Source: Epiperipatus broadwayi
Lineage: Eukaryota > Onychophora > Udeonychophora > Euonychophora > Peripatidae
NCBI GenBank assembly: GCA_028023455.1
Contig: JAQFVV010000023.1
Location: forward strand, 1,320,501-1,384,500
Length of the DNA: 64,000 nt
Reading direction: 5' to 3'
Part shown: one piece after another, positions 60,675 through 64,000 of the stretch
Position numbering within the stretch: the stretch's first letter is position 1
How the letters are laid out: each line of letters begins with the position of its first letter
The notes under the pieces: model-generated
Database searches by the model: none
The model's input: only the letters and a program-made list of their open reading frames with translations
What the model was told of the DNA's origin: nothing
Translations under genes and position numbers: made by a program

Positions 60675-60856
60675 ATTTAGATCTACTTTCTAGTCTCCCA
60701 ACCCTTCACTGACATGAGCCAATAAGCTTGAAGTCCGCTGGTCTGGAGTTGGGTGATAATGATAGAGATTTTGAATTCTCTCTCTTTCAGCATTTATGTA
60801 AACAAAGCTTGTTAGGAGCTATTAGTAAAGCTCCATCTAGTGATCATATTGTTATA
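60675..60856 (+). repeat. Hammerhead-bearing dispersed repeat, copy 2
   Basis: Aligns with 1-175 over its length (ATTTAGATCTA, CCTTCACTGA, GCTTGAA, TTATGTAAACAAA, CCATCTA). It ends GTTATAAT followed by TA repeats, exactly the terminal motif of LTR A. Confidence 0.6.
60697..60753 (+). ncRNA. Degenerate type I hammerhead ribozyme
   Basis: Helix I outer part pairs CCCAAC (60697-60702) with GTTGGG (60748-60753), different bases from copy 1. The core reads CTGACATGA (two extra bases against CTGATGA), helix II AGC/GCT with an AATAA-type loop, then TGAAG instead of GAAA. The expected cleavage site GTC (60741-60743) is in place. Core changes make self-cleavage unlikely. Confidence 0.4.
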
Positions 60857-60859
60857 ATA

Positions 60860-63713
60860 TATATATATTTGGTATATTTAAAATTTATTATTGATATTGA
60901 AACAGTAAAGTCTGCTTTGCAGATCTTCGTTTCATCTTTTCTTACCTACTTCCTACCCTCATACCTTAGTTTGAACCCCAATCTATCATAGTGTGTCTGC
61001 AATATGCTTACATACCAAAAATCCCACCTAATTTTAAACCACGAGTACAATGCTCGTATTATATATAAATATAATTCATTCCCAAATAAATAAAATGTAG
61101 ATTATGTATATGTTCACATAATTTAGATTCATTTAAAAGTAGGTTATATAAGTTGTAATTGCGCACACACTATGATATGCATTTTAAAACATATCAAAAT
61201 TATAAATTGTTAAAGTTATTTTGTTTGAATCTATTTACAAATATATATTACCGACATAATATATTTTGATTTAGAATAAAATTCATTTAGTAAATAGATA
61301 TTCGTTTAGTAAATAGATTCAAATATTACAATTTAAAAGTAAAATAATTTTCGTTTAATTTAATAAGTCATTCCAAATATTTCTGTTAAAATAAATGAGG
61401 GACAATAGTTTAATTAGTTAATGTTATATAAGTTTATCTAAAAACAGCAGATGTCCACTTAAGGTTTTCATTAATTAGTAAAAGTAATTTTTAATTAAAT
61501 CTAGTTTGTAATTCGAATGTCGACAGGGAAATTAACAAAAGAAATTAATTAATGTTGAATTCCTTTAGACATTCAGATGATTTAATTACAGCTGATAAGT
61601 CCGATATATTTTTGTAACAATCCAGGGCAGTTCTATTGTTAAAGTCTACTATAAAAAGAAGGGTTTTCTTTTGTTCTCCATTCTAATGTTTCTAAGAGAA
61701 ATCATTCTGAGGTCTAATTGTTTCAAACCAAGACTTTCTAGCCATTTTGCTGATGAAATATTTCTAACCAAATTTATTCTGATCATTTTGCTGATCTAAT
61801 GTTTCTAATCATGTTTACCACAAAAATTGCTACCTTTGAAATGACAGAGTAGAGGCGTCAAGAAGGCTATGTCCCCTCAGAATAGCCAGTCGCTGCTCCA
61901 GACCATCAGAAGCTATCACATAAGGAACCCCGGAACTGCTGCTGCTGCAAAATATGAACATTCCAGATTTTGCTGCTGAATTATAAAACCTGCCAAATAT
62001 CTACCTGCAAATGCGTCTCCAGAGGTAACCTAAATTAACCCAAGAGCTCTTATGATTTCTAACTAACATGCTATAGCCATTTTAAATTGTTTTCTTTTAT
62101 TTCACATAACTGTATTATGTACTTCTTTAACGTGTTCAAATATAGTCAACAGTTTTGCTCTCTACCCTTGGGTTAATATTTTCTATTTATTAAGCTTTCT
62201 GTTATTTTATTATGATAATGTGTCAGAATCATCTTTGACCGAGTAAATTATTCCTTTTGTTGAAACTAAGACGCCGCTATAAAGGCAAATTTTAAATTTC
62301 TAAATAATTTCCAATTTTTATTATCTTGCAAATCACTCGTTCGAGGGTGATTCTTTTCTTTAATATATAATATAATCACATAGTTTAAAATCTACATGTT
62401 ATTGATTTTAATCTAATATGAGAGTATGTGTGAGGTCAATGATTAGATGTGTCCCCTAATGCATGATTGCATATATAAATCTATACTTACTTTTCAAACC
62501 CACAAGTATGCATTTTCCTATTTTAATTACCATGTTCTACTTTAATTACAAAGTTCATCATTGACGTCGAGAATGTGCGGACCCTTTTAAATGAATTTCG
62601 GGGAATTTGATTGGGCATTTCTCTTAATCCAAGTAAAACCCATTCAATATGTTTTATATACACTAGTCTCGTATTTCTGGTAAGTGAATTGGTTGTTGAG
62701 ATCGCTTTGTTTTACTTTTCCAAGGATTCTTTACACGGCCAAGTCCTCTTCACTTATTGCAGTTTCTAGGCAGAGTGTGTCCATAAATGACACACCTGGG
62801 AATTAAACGCAATCATCACACAGTCGCTAAGTTTCGGCTGTTCATAAAATACTTTCCTACGGATTAGCGGCGAGATGCCCTCCGTAATTATTCCGGATCT
62901 TCAATATTGTTTATTTTATATTTATTTTTACAAAGCATCCGTGACTTAAATGTATCACACACTCCAATTTTAATAAATTCACTATCAGCAATAATGACCT
63001 CCCAATGCAACTCTATTATTATTATTATTATTCTCAAATAAATGCTTTGATCACATTCCCACTTTGTTGCTTAGTAAGCTTTTGTCCGTGCTATTCTCGA
63101 AATCAATAAATATTTTAAAACACTTAATTTTCAAATATTTTCTTAGACTTGTATAATTGCTCAAAGCACCTCGCACATGTTCCTATCTCATCAAGCACAT
63201 TATTGTAATGCTATTAACCCAAGGAATAGAATATATCACTTTGCTTTAAAACCTTTTTTGTTATTTATTGGAATATAATGCCCACAATTATTTAATACGC
63301 ATCCCTGTCTCATATAAGCAGACAGTGGCGTTATATACATAATTTATATAAATAAATTTTGTGAAATTATTTAAAACTAAATTTGATCTCTTATTTTATT
63401 TGATTCCTATCACTGTCTCAGTCTATATACATATATTTTCTGCATTTCTTTTGTAAATCCATAGACGTTAATTAACCACCCAAGCTTCTTTTAGTATAGA
63501 GTCTTTTGTTTCTCCCTGATCACCAGGCACCGGTCAAAGGTTATACTAGTAGTGGCATCAGATGCGTTATCACATAGATGGTGCTGTGAAATTTGGACTT
63601 AGATTCGAACTTAGTATATCTAGAAGGCAACCCCTCTTAGAATGTTCAGTTTTGTGTCTGGGGTATGAATTCCGCAGGGTGTTAGTGAGATAGACGATTC
63701 TGACTGTTACAAT
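60860..63713 (+). mobile_element. LTR C, copy 2 (solo or 3' LTR)
   Basis: Co-linear with LTR C1 minus its insertion. It has a TATA box (61650-61658), TCTTTTGTTTCTCCCTGA near 63500 shared with C1 and D, and ends CTGACTGTTACAAT at 63713. About 2.85 kb long with no coding frame. No primer-binding site follows, so it is a solo or 3' LTR. The 5' limit is approximate, as the homology fades into TA repeats at 60857-60870. Confidence 0.6.
61650..61658 (+). promoter_or_regulatory. TATA box of LTR C2
   Basis: TATAAAAAG followed by AAGGGTTTTC, about 0.8 kb after the start of the C homology and 2.06 kb before the LTR end. Confidence 0.55.
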
Positions 63714-63873
63714 ATGTAATTATAATTTTATACCCTATATTTAATTGCTATTATTATTTATGGTGTTGTAAAATATATCTATGATGGTATGGGTACAGGT
63801 AAAAAGATTTATTTTATAAGTTATTTAGAGTTCTCATATTTGTGGTTTCAGCCTAGATGAATTATTGTACTCA

Positions 63874-63921
<48 letters not shown>

Positions 63922-64000
63922 AAGGTTTTATATAACATTAATACTAAAAAGAAAAAAGAGGATAGAATTGACAATTCCTCTTTTAATAGAGTAATTTTAC
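63714..64000. other. AT-rich DNA with a TA/TG microsatellite
   Basis: No gene. A TA run (63875-63907) passes into TG repeats (63908-63921). Confidence 0.7.

Overview
No host gene is recognisable in this window. It looks like an intergenic or intronic stretch of a very AT-rich, repeat-dense animal genome. The elements present are animal-type: RTE-like and CR1/Jockey-like LINEs, Penelope-like elements with GIY-YIG endonuclease, a Helitron with a PIF1-type helicase, tRNA-derived SINEs, long LTRs and a hammerhead ribozyme. This mix suggests an invertebrate, possibly a mollusc or other lophotrochozoan, but the phylum cannot be fixed by eye. All protein-coding matter seen is transposon-derived and decayed.

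Layout. Positions 1-175 hold a repeat whose first 80 bases fold as a type I hammerhead ribozyme; a diverged second copy lies at 60675-60856. Positions 621-1282 hold a SINE-like repeat and a large foldback. LTR element A (1284-6086) sits in a TA microsatellite and is followed by a second, inverted SINE-like copy and a 1.29-kb deleted Helitron (6345-7637). From about 8.9 to 15 kb there are two minus-strand long LTRs (E and D) with a Penelope fragment between them, then repeat-derived low-complexity DNA with a second Penelope fragment (18.3-18.7 kb). A third LTR family (C1, 19.4-24.1 kb) is broken by a 1.86-kb inverted-repeat element full of tandem repeats. Positions 24.5-28.8 kb hold a nest: an antisense RTE-like LINE interrupted by a SINE and by a sense LINE of the same family. 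After AT-rich DNA and a third Penelope fragment comes LTR element B (33850-39042). Positions 43.5-50 kb hold another RTE fragment and a CR1-like LINE that carries an inserted polyadenylated retrocopy. Positions 50.6-52.5 kb hold another LTR-like pair. The rest to 64 kb is AT-rich DNA, microsatellites, a putative LTR start (F) and a second family-C LTR (60.9-63.7 kb).

Common theme. Elements A, B, C, D, E and the 50.6-kb pair look like relatives: ends close to TGTAAC...GTTACAAT, LTRs of about 2-3 kb where both ends are visible, and in several a CCAAT/TATA promoter. Several insertions lie in TA microsatellites. A and B are complete but have only 0.55 and 0.76 kb between the LTRs and no gag or pol, so they are non-autonomous. 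A, B, D and E share a stem-loop directly before TGGCGCCCT near the LTR 3' end. The stem sequence differs between families while pairing is kept, which points to a conserved RNA structure. A and B also share a highly similar module of about 0.8 kb whose two halves are in opposite order. These features, with the hammerhead repeats, are the best candidates for something not described before.
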